NCBI RefSeq assembly: GCF_029962605.1
Contig: NZ_CP124750.1
Coordinates: forward strand, 372,001-436,000
Reading direction: 5' to 3'
Length of the DNA: 64,000 nt
Origin: Serratia sarumanii
Lineage (GTDB): Bacteria > Pseudomonadota > Gammaproteobacteria > Enterobacterales > Enterobacteriaceae
The notes under the pieces were generated by a model. It had not been told where the DNA came from and did no database searches. It was given only the letters and a program-made list of their open reading frames with translations. Position numbers and translations under genes: made by a program. Of the stretch, positions 33,507-44,181 are shown piece after piece (positions within the stretch are counted from its first letter, which is position 1; every line of letters starts with the position of its first letter).

Positions 33507-34940
33507 TCAGTTGTTTTGGTAAATATCCCGATACAGGCGGCTTTCGAAACGCACCAGCGGCGCGCGGCGCTGTTTCTGATCCTCCGGCGGCACGGCGTAG
33601 CCGGAGAGATACTGCACGAAGGCCATGCGCTGGCCGCTGGCGGTGGTGATGAAGCCCGCCAGGTTGTACACGCCCTGCAGCGCGCCGGTCTTGGCCGACA
33701 CTTTGCCGTCGACGCCGGCTTCGTGCAGGCCGCCGCGATAGCGCAGGGTACCGTCATAGCCGGACAGCGGCAGCATCGAGATGAAGTTCAGCTCGTTGTC
33801 GTGCTGCGCGATGTACTGCAGCGCCTGCATCATGGTCGCCGGCGCCAGCAGGTTGTGGCGCGACAGGCCGGAGCCGTCGGCGATGATGGTGTTGCCCAGA
33901 TCGATGCCGGCCTTCTGGCGCAGCACCTGGCGTACCGCATCGGCACCCGCTCGCCAGGTGCCCGGCACGCCGAAGCGTTCGTGGCCGATGGTGCGGAAGA
34001 CGGTATCGGCGATCATGTTGTCCGATTTTTTCAGCATGATCTTCAACAGATCGTGCAGCGGCGCCGACTGGGTTTGCGCGATCACCGTGCCGGTGATGCC
34101 GGGACGCGTCTGGCGTTTCAAGTGCCCGTCGATCTGGATGCCGGCCTGGATCAGTTCGTCTTTCAGGATGGCGCCCGCGTAGCTGGCGCCATCCTGGATG
34201 GCGAAGGCCAACGGCAGCGGTTCGCTGCGCTGCGTCAGGCAGCCGGTCAGGGTAAAGCGGTTCAGCTCGCCCGGCACCACGTCCAGTTCGCAGTACTGCG
34301 CGTCAGCGGAGCCGCGCGCCAGGGTGCGCACCTGGCTAAACATATTGACCGGATAATAGGAGGCGACGCGGATAAACGCCATGTCGCCCGGATTCGGCGC
34401 GCTGTACAGCGAGACCGAGAAACAGTTGCGATCGACGATGGCGGCGGCCGGCGGCGCGCTGAAGCACTGCGTCAGATCGTTCCACGGCCAGCCGGGCGCC
34501 TTGTCATGGCTGGCGAAGACCGAGGTATCGACCAGCACGTCGCCGCTGATTTGGCGCACGCCCTGTTTCTTCAGGACGGCCACCATATTGCGCAGGCTCT
34601 GGCGTTTGAAGGTCGGATCGCCGCTGAAGCGGGCGATCAGGTTGCCGCGCAGCACGCCGTCGCGGATATCGCCCTGGCTCTCCAGCGTGGTGGTGAAACG
34701 GTAATCGGGCCCGAGTTGCAGCAATGCCGCCAGCGCCGTCAGCACTTTTTGGGTACTGGCCGGCAGCGCCATCTGCTGAGAGTGATAATCGATCGTCGGC
34801 GCGCTGGCACCGATTTTCTGAACGACCAGGGCAAGGTTGGCCCCATCAGGCAGATATTGTGTGTACTCTTCAACCGGGGCCGCATTCGCATTCAGAACAA
34901 ATGCGCAAGCCAATGCACTGACAATTCGTGAAAAACGCAT
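33507..34940 (-). CDS. dacB: D-alanyl-D-alanine carboxypeptidase/endopeptidase PBP4
   Basis: A 477-residue penicillin-binding protein, same length as E. coli DacB. Signal peptide (1-20, ending NANA), the S62-T-Q-K65 active-site motif, the SDN motif (306-308) and a KTG motif (SAKTGALQG) near residue 417. It cleaves D-Ala-D-Ala and the DD-crosslink in the periplasm and contributes to murein hydrolysis; in Pseudomonas its loss induces AmpC. The start is upstream of pmrA-pmrB, making it the first gene of that operon. Divergent from greA. Confidence 0.97.
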   Translation of the reverse strand: MRFSRIVSALACAFVLNANAAPVEEYTQYLPDGANLALVVQKIGASAPTIDYHSQQMALPASTQKVLTALAALLQLGPDYRFTTTLESQGDIRDGVLRGNLIARFSGDPTFKRQSLRNMVAVLKKQGVRQISGDVLVDTSVFASHDKAPGWPWNDLTQCFSAPPAAAIVDRNCFSVSLYSAPNPGDMAFIRVASYYPVNMFSQVRTLARGSADAQYCELDVVPGELNRFTLTGCLTQRSEPLPLAFAIQDGASYAGAILKDELIQAGIQIDGHLKRQTRPGITGTVIAQTQSAPLHDLLKIMLKKSDNMIADTVFRTIGHERFGVPGTWRAGADAVRQVLRQKAGIDLGNTIIADGSGLSRHNLLAPATMMQALQYIAQHDNELNFISMLPLSGYDGTLRYRGGLHEAGVDGKVSAKTGALQGVYNLAGFITTASGQRMAFVQYLSGYAVPPEDQKQRRAPLVRFESRLYRDIYQNN

Positions 34941-35196
34941 AATCTCGGGATAACAGCTGGATAACGTGCCGTCATACTACGGTGCAATCAGGGAAAAAGT
35001 AAACGATGACCCTCAAGGAACTCTAGGCTAAAATGCGTATCAAAATGCAAAACCGATCTTGGCTTGGGCTCCGTTCCGAGTCAGGTTTCTTTTGTTTGTC
35101 GCCTGGAGGCGGGTGGCGGTATGCCAACCGTGTTTTCATACGAATACGTCAGGATGACGGTTATTTGAACAGGAAAGATTTAGAGGTATTTATACG
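34941..35196. other. Divergent dacB / greA intergenic region with long greA leader
   Basis: About 256 bases without an ORF. A -10-like TAAAAT near 35030 would start a greA leader of about 160 nt. E. coli has the GraL sRNA made from the greA leader; a GC-rich segment near 35100-35120 might end a similar transcript, but I cannot prove it. Confidence 0.35.
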
Positions 35197-35673
35197 ATGA
35201 ACCAAATTCCGATGACCTTGTTTGGCGCTGAAAAACTGCGCGAAGAGCTCGAATACCTGAAAAGCGTGCGCCGCCCGAAAATCATTGCGGACATCGCTGA
35301 GGCGCGCGAGCACGGCGATTTGAAAGAGAATGCCGAGTACCACGCCGCCCGCGAACAGCAGGGTTTCTGCGAAGGCCGCATTCAGGAAATCGAAGCCAAG
35401 CTGTCCAATGCTCAGGTGATCGATATCACCAAGATGCCGAACACCGGCCGAGTGATCTTCGGCGCCACCGTATCGGTGATGAATCTGGACAGTGAAGAAG
35501 AAGTGACTTACCGCATCGTTGGCGACGATGAGGCCGATTTCAAGAAAAATCTGATTTCGGTAAACTCGCCGATGGCGCGCGGCCTGATCGGCAAAGAGCA
35601 AGACGATGTGGTGGTGATCAAAACCCCTGGCGGCGACGTCGAGTATGAGATCCTGAAGGTTGAGTATCTCTGA
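35197..35673 (+). CDS. greA: Transcription elongation factor GreA
   Basis: A 158-residue protein, the same length as E. coli GreA. The N-terminal coiled coil (about 1-75) carries the catalytic tip D-L-K-E-N-A-E (about 41-48, [11 protein letters not shown]), which enters the RNA polymerase secondary channel to stimulate transcript cleavage. The C-terminal domain binds the beta' subunit. It rescues backtracked polymerase. RBS-like TAGAGG lies 10 bases before the ATG. Followed by a terminator. Confidence 0.98.
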   Translation: MNQIPMTLFGAEKLREELEYLKSVRRPKIIADIAEAREHGDLKENAEYHAAREQQGFCEGRIQEIEAKLSNAQVIDITKMPNTGRVIFGATVSVMNLDSEEEVTYRIVGDDEADFKKNLISVNSPMARGLIGKEQDDVVVIKTPGGDVEYEILKVEYL

Positions 35674-35718
35674 TCGAGGCCGTTGGTCATTAATGCGCCA
35701 ACGTTTTGTAAAGATAGG

Positions 35719-35746
35719 AAAAAGGCCGCAAGCGGCCTTTTATCTT
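35719..35746 (+). terminator. Terminator of greA
   Basis: AAAAAGGCCGC-AA-GCGGCCTTTTAT. Confidence 0.85.
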
Positions 35747-35785
35747 GGTCAGGCGCATGGCACCTTTTCGTTAACCTGATGGTTA

Positions 35786-36079
35786 TTAACGCGGTAGACT
35801 GATCTTGCGCTCTTTCGACGGGCGGTAAAGAATAAGCGTACTGCCGATAACTTGCACATTGCAGGCGCCCGTTTCACGCACGATAGCATCGGCGATCAGG
35901 GTTTTGGTTTCGCGATCTTCAGCGGCGATTTTTACCTTGATCAGCTCGTGATGCTCCAGAGCCTGTTCAATTTCAGCCAGCACCCCTTCGGTAAGACCGT
36001 TATTGCCCAGCATCACCACCGGTTTTAACGGATGCGCCAGGCCTTTCAGGTGCTGTTTTTGTTTATTATTCAGATTCAT
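35786..36079 (-). CDS. yhbY: Ribosome assembly RNA-binding protein YhbY
   Basis: A 97-residue CRS1/YhbY-domain protein, the same length as the E. coli protein. The core GLAHPLKPVVMLGNNGLTEGVLAE carries the GxxG loop (LGNNG). It associates with pre-50S ribosomal particles in E. coli. It is convergent with greA and divergent from rlmE, as in E. coli. Confidence 0.96.
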   Translation of the reverse strand: MNLNNKQKQHLKGLAHPLKPVVMLGNNGLTEGVLAEIEQALEHHELIKVKIAAEDRETKTLIADAIVRETGACNVQVIGSTLILYRPSKERKISLPR

Positions 36080-36222
36080 TGTCTTTTTTGCTTAAGTTGG
36101 GATTGAAAACGGTACATTCTACCGCCATCTCATGTATATCACCAAATCGGTCTTCACCGGTGTGAGTCTACGTGAGCAGCGACCCTGACATAAGACTCTT
36201 TTTATGATAGTTGGAAAACGAG

Positions 36223-36852
36223 ATGGCTAATAAAAAGCGTTCGGCTAGCTCCAGTCGCTGGTTACAAGAACACTTTAGCGATAAATATGTACAGCAGGCG
36301 CAGAAAAAGGGACTGCGTTCCCGCGCCTGGTTTAAACTTGATGAAATACAGCAGAGCGACAAACTGTTCAAACCGGGCATGACCGTGGTGGATCTCGGCG
36401 CCGCGCCGGGCGGCTGGTCGCAGTATGTGGTCACCCAAATCGGCGGTACCGGGCGCATCATCGCCTGTGATATTTTGCCAATGGATCCTATCGTTGGCGT
36501 CGATTTCCTTCAGGGCGATTTTCGTGATGAACTGGTGCTGAAGGCGCTGTTGGAACGAGTAGGCGAGAGTAAGGTTCAGGTGGTCATGTCCGATATGGCC
36601 CCGAATATGAGTGGCACCCCGGCGGTCGATATTCCAAGGTCGATGTATCTGGTGGAGTTGGCGCTGGATATGTGTCGGGATGTCCTCGCACCAGGCGGAA
36701 GTTTCCTGGTGAAGGTGTTCCAGGGAGATGGCTTTGACGAGTACCTACGGGAAATTCGCTCCCTGTTTACGAAGGTTAAGATTCGTAAGCCAGACGCTTC
36801 CCGCGCCCGTTCGCGCGAAGTGTACATTGTAGCGACAGGGCGCAAACTGTAG
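36223..36852 (+). CDS. rlmE: 23S rRNA 2'-O-ribose U2552 methyltransferase RlmE (FtsJ)
   Basis: A 209-residue SAM-dependent methyltransferase, same length as E. coli RlmE. The SAM-binding motif [13 protein letters not shown] starts near residue 50, and the K-D-K-E catalytic tetrad is visible ([28 protein letters not shown]). It methylates U2552 of the A loop late in 50S assembly and is a heat-shock gene in E. coli. The start at 36223 matches the family (an upstream ATG at 36211 would add 4 residues). ftsH follows after 47 bases. Confidence 0.97.
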   Translation: MANKKRSASSSRWLQEHFSDKYVQQAQKKGLRSRAWFKLDEIQQSDKLFKPGMTVVDLGAAPGGWSQYVVTQIGGTGRIIACDILPMDPIVGVDFLQGDFRDELVLKALLERVGESKVQVVMSDMAPNMSGTPAVDIPRSMYLVELALDMCRDVLAPGGSFLVKVFQGDGFDEYLREIRSLFTKVKIRKPDASRARSREVYIVATGRKL

Positions 36853-36899
36853 TACCCTAACGCTGTTTGTTAACACAGTTGTAAGATGAGGTTAATCCC

Positions 36900-38840
36900 T
36901 TGAGTGACATGGCGAAAAACCTAATTCTCTGGTTAGTCATCGCGGTAGTGTTGATGTCTGTATTCCAGAGCTTTGGGCCCAGCGAGTCGAATGGCCGTAG
37001 GGTGGATTACTCTACCTTCATGTCCGAACTGACCCAGGACCAGGTTCGCGAAGCGCGAATCAACGGACGTGAAATTAACGTTACCAAGAAAGACAGTAAC
37101 AAATACACGACCTACATCCCTGTCAACGATCCTAAGTTGCTGGATACGTTGTTAACGAAGAATGTGAAAGTTGTCGGCGAGCCGCCTGAAGAGCCGAGCC
37201 TGCTGGCTTCTATCTTTATCTCCTGGTTCCCGATGCTGTTGCTGATCGGGGTCTGGATCTTCTTTATGCGGCAAATGCAGGGCGGCGGCGGCAAGGGCGC
37301 GATGTCCTTCGGCAAGAGCAAGGCCCGCATGCTGACGGAAGACCAGATCAAGACCACTTTCGCCGATGTCGCCGGTTGTGACGAAGCGAAAGAAGAGGTG
37401 AGCGAACTGGTGGAATACCTGCGCGAGCCGAGCCGTTTCCAGAAATTGGGCGGCAAGATCCCGAAAGGCGTGCTGATGGTTGGCCCACCGGGGACCGGTA
37501 AAACGCTGTTGGCGAAAGCGATCGCCGGCGAAGCGAAGGTGCCGTTCTTCACCATTTCCGGTTCCGACTTCGTCGAAATGTTCGTCGGTGTGGGTGCATC
37601 CCGCGTGCGCGACATGTTCGAGCAAGCGAAGAAAGCCGCGCCGTGCATCATCTTCATCGATGAAATCGACGCCGTCGGTCGCCAGCGTGGCGCCGGCCTG
37701 GGTGGCGGTCACGATGAGCGCGAACAGACCCTGAACCAGATGCTGGTTGAGATGGACGGTTTCGAAGGCAACGAAGGCATCATCGTCATCGCGGCCACCA
37801 ACCGTCCGGACGTGCTTGACCCTGCGCTGCTGCGCCCGGGCCGTTTCGACCGTCAGGTCGTGGTCGGGCTGCCGGATGTGCGTGGCCGTGAGCAGATCCT
37901 GAAGGTGCACATGCGCCGCGTGCCGTTGGCGGCCGACATCGACGCCTCCGTCATTGCGCGCGGTACGCCGGGCTTCTCCGGTGCCGATCTGGCTAACCTG
38001 GTCAACGAAGCGGCGCTGTTCGCCGCCCGCGGCAACAAGCGCGTGGTGTCGATGGTGGAGTTCGAGAAAGCCAAAGACAAGATCATGATGGGTGCGGAAC
38101 GCCGCTCCATGGTGATGACCGAAGCGCAGAAAGAGTCGACCGCGTATCACGAAGCGGGCCACGCCATCATTGGCCGCCTGGTTCCTGAACACGATCCGGT
38201 GCACAAGGTGACGATCATTCCTCGCGGCCGTGCGCTTGGCGTGACCTTCTTCCTGCCGGAAGGGGATGCGATCAGCGCCAGCCGTCAGAAGCTGGAGAGC
38301 CAAATCTCCACCCTGTACGGCGGCCGTCTGGCGGAAGAGATCATCTACGGGCCGGAAAAAGTCTCTACCGGTGCGTCGAACGACATCAAAGTGGCGACCT
38401 CCATCGCCCGCAACATGGTGACCCAGTGGGGCTTCTCCGAGAAGCTGGGGCCGCTGCTGTATGCGGAAGAAGAGGGCGAAGTGTTCCTGGGCCGTTCCGT
38501 GGCCAAGGCGAAGCACATGTCGGATGAAACCGCGCGCATCATCGACCAGGAAGTGAAGTCGCTGATCGAGCGTAACTACACGCGTGCTCGCTCGCTGCTG
38601 ATGGAAAACATGGACATCCTGCACTCGATGAAGGATGCGCTGATGAAGTACGAAACCATCGATGCGCCGCAGATCGACGATCTGATGAACCGCAAAGACG
38701 TGCGTCCGCCTGCAGGCTGGGACGATGCGAACAAAGGCAACAGCTCCGACAACGGCGGCACCCCGAAAGCCCCGACGCCGGTAGATGAGCCGCGCACCCC
38801 AACGCCGGGCAACACCATGTCCGAACAGCTCGACAAGTAA
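36900..38840 (+). CDS. ftsH: ATP-dependent zinc metalloprotease FtsH
   Basis: A 646-residue membrane-bound AAA+ protease. Two N-terminal TM segments (about 7-25 and 100-120) flank a periplasmic domain. The AAA module has GPPGTGKT (about 195-202), [11 protein letters not shown] (DEID) and the SRH; the zinc site HEAGH (about 417-421) follows. The C-terminal tail is Pro/Asp-rich. It degrades membrane proteins, LpxC and sigma32. The start appears to be TTG, with GAGG 8 bases upstream; the ATG at 36909 (MAKNL) is the reported E. coli start and has a poorer RBS. Co-transcribed with rlmE. Confidence 0.97.
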   Translation: MSDMAKNLILWLVIAVVLMSVFQSFGPSESNGRRVDYSTFMSELTQDQVREARINGREINVTKKDSNKYTTYIPVNDPKLLDTLLTKNVKVVGEPPEEPSLLASIFISWFPMLLLIGVWIFFMRQMQGGGGKGAMSFGKSKARMLTEDQIKTTFADVAGCDEAKEEVSELVEYLREPSRFQKLGGKIPKGVLMVGPPGTGKTLLAKAIAGEAKVPFFTISGSDFVEMFVGVGASRVRDMFEQAKKAAPCIIFIDEIDAVGRQRGAGLGGGHDEREQTLNQMLVEMDGFEGNEGIIVIAATNRPDVLDPALLRPGRFDRQVVVGLPDVRGREQILKVHMRRVPLAADIDASVIARGTPGFSGADLANLVNEAALFAARGNKRVVSMVEFEKAKDKIMMGAERRSMVMTEAQKESTAYHEAGHAIIGRLVPEHDPVHKVTIIPRGRALGVTFFLPEGDAISASRQKLESQISTLYGGRLAEEIIYGPEKVSTGASNDIKVATSIARNMVTQWGFSEKLGPLLYAEEEGEVFLGRSVAKAKHMSDETARIIDQEVKSLIERNYTRARSLLMENMDILHSMKDALMKYETIDAPQIDDLMNRKDVRPPAGWDDANKGNSSDNGGTPKAPTPVDEPRTPTPGNTMSEQLDK

Positions 38841-38859
38841 CTGCGGCTGTGTAATAACA

Positions 38860-38889
38860 TCAAACCCCGGCATGCCGGGGTTTTTTTTG
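38860..38889 (+). terminator. Terminator after ftsH
   Basis: AACCCCGGCATGCCGGGGTT palindrome followed by eight T. Confidence 0.88.
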
Positions 38890-38931
38890 CCCGGCGGGCA
38901 GTGAACCAGGCAACAGTAAGGTGGACCAACC

Positions 38932-39768
38932 ATGCAGTTAACCGTGCGCGACATGACGCTCAATCTCTCCCATCCGCAGGTGATGGGCATCCTCAACGTG
39001 ACGCCGGATTCATTTTCCGACGGCGGCCGCCACAACACCCTGAACCAGGCGCTGCTGCACGCGCATGCGCTGATTTCGGCCGGCGCCACGATGATCGATA
39101 TCGGCGGCGAGTCGACAAGGCCGGGGGCGGCAGAGGTGAGTGAAGAGGAAGAATTGGAACGGGTCGTGCCGGTGGTGGAAGCGCTGGCGCAGCGTTTTGA
39201 AGTCTTTATCTCTGTCGATACCTCGAAAGCGGGCGTGATCCGCGAATCGGCGCACGCCGGCGCACACCTGATCAACGACATTCGCTCACTTCAGGAGCCG
39301 GGTGCCCTGGCGGCGGCGGCGGAAAGCGGGCTGCCGGTCTGTCTGATGCATATGCAAGGGCAGCCGCGCACCATGCAGCAGGCGCCGCACTACGACGATC
39401 TGATTGCCGACGTTCAGGCGTTTTTCGAGCACCATATCCGGCGCTGTAACGAGGCGGGGATAACAAATCAGAAATTGCTGCTCGACCCAGGCTTCGGTTT
39501 CGGTAAAAATTTGGCGCACAACTATCAGCTTCTGGCGCGGTTGTCGGAGTTTCATCGTTTCGGTTTGCCGCTATTAGTCGGCATGTCGCGTAAATCGATG
39601 ATTGGGCAACTGCTGAACGTGCCGCCGGATCAACGGGTGATCGGCAGCGTGGCCTGCGCGGTGATCGCGGCGATGCAGGGCGCGCAGATTGTCAGAGTGC
39701 ATGACGTTAAAGAAACCGTCGAGGCGATGCGTGTCGTCGAGGCAACACTTTCAGCTAAGGGACAGTAG
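38932..39768 (+). CDS. folP: Dihydropteroate synthase
   Basis: A 278-residue TIM-barrel enzyme (E. coli 282) condensing p-aminobenzoate with dihydropterin pyrophosphate; the sulfonamide target. Motifs are [15 protein letters not shown] (about 20-34), GGESTRPGA (about 59-67), [11 protein letters not shown] and [10 protein letters not shown]. No insertion in the sulfonamide-resistance loops is evident. glmM follows after 4 bases, so the pair is one operon. Confidence 0.97.
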   Translation: MQLTVRDMTLNLSHPQVMGILNVTPDSFSDGGRHNTLNQALLHAHALISAGATMIDIGGESTRPGAAEVSEEEELERVVPVVEALAQRFEVFISVDTSKAGVIRESAHAGAHLINDIRSLQEPGALAAAAESGLPVCLMHMQGQPRTMQQAPHYDDLIADVQAFFEHHIRRCNEAGITNQKLLLDPGFGFGKNLAHNYQLLARLSEFHRFGLPLLVGMSRKSMIGQLLNVPPDQRVIGSVACAVIAAMQGAQIVRVHDVKETVEAMRVVEATLSAKGQ

Positions 39769-39772
39769 AGAC

Positions 39773-41110
39773 ATGAGCGAGCGCAAATATTTTGGCACCG
39801 ACGGCATCCGTGGCAAGGTCGGGGACAGCCCCATCACGCCGGACTTCGTGCTGAAGCTGGGCTGGGCGGCCGGTAAAGTGCTGGCGCGTCACGGTTCCCG
39901 CAAGATCATCATCGGTAAGGATACGCGCATCTCCGGCTATATGCTGGAGTCCGCGCTGGAAGCCGGCCTGGCGGCCGCAGGGCTGTCCGCCTCCTTCACC
40001 GGGCCGATGCCCACCCCGGCGGTGGCTTATCTGACGCGCACCTTCCGCGCAGAAGCGGGCATCGTCATTTCCGCTTCTCATAACCCGTTCTATGACAACG
40101 GCATCAAGTTCTTCTCGATCGACGGCGCCAAGCTGCCGGACAACGTCGAAGAATCTATCGAAGCCGAGATGGAAAAGCCGCTGACCTGCGTGGAGTCCGC
40201 CGAGCTGGGTAAAGCCAGCCGCATCATCGACGCCGCCGGCCGCTATATCGAATTCTGCAAAGGCACCTTCCCAAGCGAGCTGAGCCTGAAGGGGCTGAAA
40301 ATCGTGGTTGACTGCGCCAACGGGGCGACCTACCACATCGCGCCGAGCGTGCTGCGCGAGCTGGGCGCCACGGTGATCGCCATCGGCGTTGAGCCGGACG
40401 GCATGAACATCAACGAGAAGTGCGGCGCTACCGACGTGCGTCAGCTGCAGGAGCGCGTGCTGCAGGAAAAAGCGCACGTGGGCCTGGCGTTCGACGGCGA
40501 CGGCGACCGCGTGATGATGGTGGATCACCTGGGCAACAAGGTGGACGGCGATCAGATCCTGTACATCATCGCCCGCGAAGGCCTGCGTCAGGGGCAACTG
40601 CGCGGTGGTGCGGTCGGCACCTTGATGAGCAATATGGGGCTGGAGCTGGCGCTGAAACAGCTGGGTATTCCGTTCGCTCGCGCTAAAGTGGGCGACCGCT
40701 ATGTGTTGGAGAAGCTGCAGGAGCTGGGCTGGCGCATCGGTGCGGAAAACTCCGGCCATGTGATCCTGCTGGACAAAACCACCACCGGTGACGGCATCGT
40801 GGCCGGGCTGCAGGTGCTGACCGCCATGGTGCGCAACCACATGAGCCTGCACGACCTGTGCAGCGGCATGAAGCTGCTGCCGCAAATCCTGGTCAACGTG
40901 CGCTTCGCCGGCGATCACAATCCGCTGGAGTCCGACGCGGTGCGCAAGGTCACCGAGCAGGTAGAGGCCGAGTTGGCCGGCCGCGGCCGGGTGCTGCTGC
41001 GCAAATCGGGCACCGAGCCGCTGATCCGCGTAATGGTGGAAGGCGAGGACGAGCAGCAGGTGACCGCGCTGGCGCATCGCATTGCCGATGCGGTGAAATC
41101 CGCCGGTTAA
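39773..41110 (+). CDS. glmM: Phosphoglucosamine mutase
   Basis: A 445-residue alpha-D-phosphohexomutase, same length as the E. coli enzyme. The phospho-serine loop [12 protein letters not shown] puts the catalytic serine at S102; the metal site DGDGDRVMM (about 240-248) and the phosphate-binding [12 protein letters not shown] near the C-terminus are present. It converts glucosamine-6-phosphate to glucosamine-1-phosphate for UDP-GlcNAc, the start of peptidoglycan and lipid A. The start ([14 protein letters not shown]) is the family start. Essential. Confidence 0.98.
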   Translation: MSERKYFGTDGIRGKVGDSPITPDFVLKLGWAAGKVLARHGSRKIIIGKDTRISGYMLESALEAGLAAAGLSASFTGPMPTPAVAYLTRTFRAEAGIVISASHNPFYDNGIKFFSIDGAKLPDNVEESIEAEMEKPLTCVESAELGKASRIIDAAGRYIEFCKGTFPSELSLKGLKIVVDCANGATYHIAPSVLRELGATVIAIGVEPDGMNINEKCGATDVRQLQERVLQEKAHVGLAFDGDGDRVMMVDHLGNKVDGDQILYIIAREGLRQGQLRGGAVGTLMSNMGLELALKQLGIPFARAKVGDRYVLEKLQELGWRIGAENSGHVILLDKTTTGDGIVAGLQVLTAMVRNHMSLHDLCSGMKLLPQILVNVRFAGDHNPLESDAVRKVTEQVEAELAGRGRVLLRKSGTEPLIRVMVEGEDEQQVTALAHRIADAVKSAG

Positions 41111-41206
41111 AACAGACAGTTAGCCATCGGGCTCGGCACAGCTGAGCTCGAATAGGCGATTGTTGGCGTTTTTTTCCGCAAACGCGCCGGCGGCTGCAAA
41201 TTGCCC

Positions 41207-41235
41207 TTGCGCGGGTTGGCGGCTTTGGTTAGTAT
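41207..41235 (+). promoter_or_regulatory. Putative secG promoter
   Basis: TTGCGC (41207-41212) and TAGTAT (41230-41235) are 17 bp apart, about 95 bases before secG in the 220-base glmM-secG gap. Confidence 0.5.
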
Positions 41236-41330
41236 TCACACCCGCTTCAGTAGGCAGTTTATAAAAACGCCTGCTTGATGAGTGTGAAGCATTTGGCATG
41301 CGGTGAGGCCGCAAGGATACGGGTACTACT

Positions 41331-41666
41331 ATGTACGAAGCTCTTCTGGTAATTTTCCTGCTGATTTCAATCGGGCTGGTTGCTCTGATTATGTTGCAGC
41401 AAGGTAAAGGCGCTGATATGGGAGCCTCTTTCGGAGCAGGTGCATCAGGCACATTGTTCGGTTCGAGTGGTTCCGGTAACTTTATGACCCGCATGACTGC
41501 TGTGCTGGCGACGCTGTTCTTCGTCATCAGCCTGATTCTGGGCAACCTCAGCAGCAACCAAAGCAAGAAAGGCAGCGAGTGGGAAAACTTGGGTCAGCCA
41601 GTGAAAACTGAGCAGACAACCGCGCCGGCAGCACCTGCCAAGCCGAGCAGCGATATCCCGCAGTAA
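41331..41666 (+). CDS. secG: Protein translocase subunit SecG
   Basis: A 111-residue membrane protein (E. coli 110). Two TM segments (about 2-22 and 52-72) flank a Gly-rich loop (GASFGAGASGTLFGSSGSGNF), and a hydrophilic Ala/Pro-rich tail follows. It assists SecYE in protein export through membrane topology changes. The tRNA-Leu gene follows after 68 bases, as in E. coli. Confidence 0.97.
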   Translation: MYEALLVIFLLISIGLVALIMLQQGKGADMGASFGAGASGTLFGSSGSGNFMTRMTAVLATLFFVISLILGNLSSNQSKKGSEWENLGQPVKTEQTTAPAAPAKPSSDIPQ

Positions 41667-41734
41667 GCCGAAAAAGTTTGTAAACGGTGGTTGTGAACTC
41701 GAAAGAACAACGGCCGTTAGCAGTAAGAATCAGT

Positions 41735-41821
41735 ACCGAGGTGGTGGAATTGGTAGACACGCTACCTTGAGGTGGTAGTGCCCTAACGGGCTTGTGGGTT
41801 CGAGTCCCATCCTCGGTACCA
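41735..41821 (+). tRNA. leuU: tRNA-Leu (anticodon GAG)
   Basis: An 87-base class II tRNA. The acceptor stem ACCGAGG pairs with CCTCGGT and CCA is encoded. The anticodon loop is TTGAGGT (GAG) in the stem CTACC/GGTAG, with a long variable arm (TGCCCTAACGGGCTT) and the T loop GGTTCGAGTCC. Matches E. coli leuU downstream of secG. Confidence 0.97.
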
Positions 41822-41881
41822 AATCCCAGAGATAACTTGCAATTTTGCGATTATCGGCGTAGTATTTGCCACGTTTTCGGA

Positions 41882-41958
<77 letters not shown>

Positions 41959-42089
41959 CTTTCCTTTAAGTGTTTATTTTCAAATACACTTTTCGATTGA
42001 AATCCGCTTTTCTCGATCAACATTTGAAAATGACACTTGCTCGAAAGTTGTACCGAGGCCGCCTAGCGGCAAACAGGGTCCAGTTGCAT

Positions 42090-42117
42090 AAAGCCCCGAT
42101 TTTTCGGGGTTTTTTGT
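42090..42117 (+). terminator. Terminator between tRNA-fMet and rimP
   Basis: AAGCCCCGA and TCGGGGTT pair around TTTT, then a T-run. Read-through into rimP is expected, since the E. coli metY-rimP-nusA operon behaves the same way. Confidence 0.8.
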
Positions 42118-42175
42118 TATTTGGCAACAGAATCACTGGGCTATTTAGCCCTTTTTTTATGTCTTGGGGGTGGGC

Positions 42176-42628
42176 TTGTCCACATTAGAGCAACAGTTAA
42201 CAGAGATGCTTTCGGCACCCGTAGAAGCGTTGGGCTTTGAGCTTGTAGGCATCGAATTCATTCGTGCGCGCCAATCGACGCTCCGCATCTATATTGATAG
42301 TGATAACGGCATCAATGTTGATGATTGCGCTGATGTCAGCCACCAGGTCAGCGCTGTATTGGACGTCGAAGATCCAATCACGGTCGCTTACAACTTGGAA
42401 GTCTCCTCTCCTGGCCTTGATCGCCCGATGTTCACCGCTGAGCACTATACGCGTTTCCTCGGTGAAGAAGTCAGCCTGGTCCTGCGCATGGCGGTACAGA
42501 ACCGTCGCAAGTGGCAGGGTATTATCAAGTCTGTCGAAGGCGAGATGATCACGGTTACTGTGGAAGGGAAAGATGAAGTGTTCGCGCTGAGCAACATCCA
42601 GAAAGCGAACCTGGTACCCCACTTTTAA
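42176..42628 (+). CDS. rimP: Ribosome maturation factor RimP
   Basis: A 150-residue protein, same length as E. coli RimP, with the conserved core [23 protein letters not shown] and [11 protein letters not shown]. It binds the 30S precursor and aids 3' domain maturation. The start is TTG at 42176 (encoding Met-Ser-Thr-Leu-Glu-Gln), directly behind a GGGGGTGGG stretch; the in-frame GTG-like codons further up have no family match. First gene of rimP-nusA-infB-rbfA-truB, with nusA 21 bases downstream. Confidence 0.95.
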   Translation: MSTLEQQLTEMLSAPVEALGFELVGIEFIRARQSTLRIYIDSDNGINVDDCADVSHQVSAVLDVEDPITVAYNLEVSSPGLDRPMFTAEHYTRFLGEEVSLVLRMAVQNRRKWQGIIKSVEGEMITVTVEGKDEVFALSNIQKANLVPHF

Positions 42629-42649
42629 AGTTTGGAAGAGGCAACTAGG

Positions 42650-44158
42650 ATGAACAAAGAGATTCTGGCTGTTGTTGAAGCAGTTTCCAATGAAAAATCC
42701 CTTCCGCGTGAGAAGATTTTCGAAGCGCTGGAAACTGCATTAGCCACCGCAACCAAGAAAAAATACGAGCAGGAAATCGACGTGCGCGTCAGCATTGACC
42801 GCAGAACCGGCGATTTCGATACCTTCCGCCGTTGGGTCGCCGTAGACGAAGTGACGCAGCCAACGCGTGAAATCACGCTGGAAGCCGCTCAGTTTGAGGA
42901 TCCGAGCATCGAGCTCGGCGGCTACGTCGAAGATCAGATCGAATCCGTGACCTTCGACCGTATCACCACCCAAACCGCCAAGCAGGTTATCGTGCAGAAA
43001 GTGCGCGAAGCCGAGCGTGCGATGGTGGTTGACGCTTTCCGTGAACACGAAGGTGAGATCGTCACCGGCGTGGTGAAGAAAGTGAACCGTGACAGCATCG
43101 CACTGGATCTGGGCAACAACGCCGAAGCGGTGATTGGCCGTGAAGACATGCTGCCGCGCGAAAACTTCCGTCCGGGCGACCGCATTCGCGGCGTACTGTA
43201 CGCCGTGCGTCCTGAAGCTCGCGGCGCGCAGCTGTTCGTCAGCCGTTCCAGCTCGGAAATGCTGAAAGAACTGTTCCGCATCGAAGTGCCGGAAATCGGC
43301 GAAGAAGTGATTGAAATTAAAGCGGCAGCCCGCGATCCAGGCTCCCGCGCGAAAATTGCAGTGAAAACCAACGACAAGCGCATCGACCCGGTCGGCGCCT
43401 GCGTAGGTATGCGCGGTGCGCGCGTTCAGGCCGTGTCGAGCGAGCTCGGCGGCGAACGTATCGACATCATCCTGTGGGATGATAACCCAGCGCAATTCGT
43501 CATCAACGCCATGGCACCGGCCGACGTCGCGTCGATCGTGGTAGACGAAGATAACTGCACCATGGATATCGCCGTTGAAGCCAGCAACCTGGCGCAGGCG
43601 ATCGGCCGTAACGGCCAAAACGTGCGTTTGGCTTCCCAGCTGCTGAAACAACACCGCGGCGACGATCGTTGGGAACTGAACGTGATGACGGCGGACGACC
43701 TGCAGGCCAAGCACCAGGCCGAGGCTCATGCCGCTATTGATACCTTCACCAAGTATCTTGATATCGACGAAGATTTCGCCACCGTACTGGTTGAAGAAGG
43801 CTTCTCCACGCTGGAAGAGCTGGCCTACGTGCCGATCAAAGAGCTGTTGGAAATCGACGGTCTGGATGAAGATACGGTTGAAGCATTGCGCGAACGCGCC
43901 AAAGCTGCATTGACCACGCTGGCCCTGGCTCAAGAAGAAAGCCTGGGCGACAACAAACCGGCCGACGATTTGCTCAACCTGCCGGGTCTTGAGCGCAGCA
44001 TGGCCTTTAAACTGGCCGCGCGTGGGGTTTGTACGCTGGAAGATCTTGCCGAGCAGGGTGTTGACGATCTGGCTGATATTGAAGGGCTTAGCGACGAGCA
44101 AGCCGGCGAGCTGATCATGGCTGCACGCAATATCTGTTGGTTTGGCGACAACGCGTAA
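42650..44158 (+). CDS. nusA: Transcription termination/antitermination factor NusA
   Basis: A 502-residue RNA polymerase-binding protein (E. coli 495). Domains: N-terminal polymerase-binding (1-125), S1 (about 135-200), two KH domains (about 200-345) with a GxxG motif ([12 protein letters not shown]), and two acidic helix-hairpin-helix repeats (about 365-425 and 440-500; [13 protein letters not shown]). It modulates pausing, Rho-independent termination and rRNA antitermination. The ATG at 42650 (MNKEIL) matches the family; GGAAGAGG precedes it. Confidence 0.98.
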   Translation: MNKEILAVVEAVSNEKSLPREKIFEALETALATATKKKYEQEIDVRVSIDRRTGDFDTFRRWVAVDEVTQPTREITLEAAQFEDPSIELGGYVEDQIESVTFDRITTQTAKQVIVQKVREAERAMVVDAFREHEGEIVTGVVKKVNRDSIALDLGNNAEAVIGREDMLPRENFRPGDRIRGVLYAVRPEARGAQLFVSRSSSEMLKELFRIEVPEIGEEVIEIKAAARDPGSRAKIAVKTNDKRIDPVGACVGMRGARVQAVSSELGGERIDIILWDDNPAQFVINAMAPADVASIVVDEDNCTMDIAVEASNLAQAIGRNGQNVRLASQLLKQHRGDDRWELNVMTADDLQAKHQAEAHAAIDTFTKYLDIDEDFATVLVEEGFSTLEELAYVPIKELLEIDGLDEDTVEALRERAKAALTTLALAQEESLGDNKPADDLLNLPGLERSMAFKLAARGVCTLEDLAEQGVDDLADIEGLSDEQAGELIMAARNICWFGDNA

Positions 44159-44181
44159 TAACTGTAGCAGGAAGGAACAGC

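Noticed and set aside
37152..39281. 709-residue minus-strand ORF across ftsH and folP
   Set aside because: Spans two confident plus-strand genes and a terminator; low-complexity His/Arg/Ala composition.
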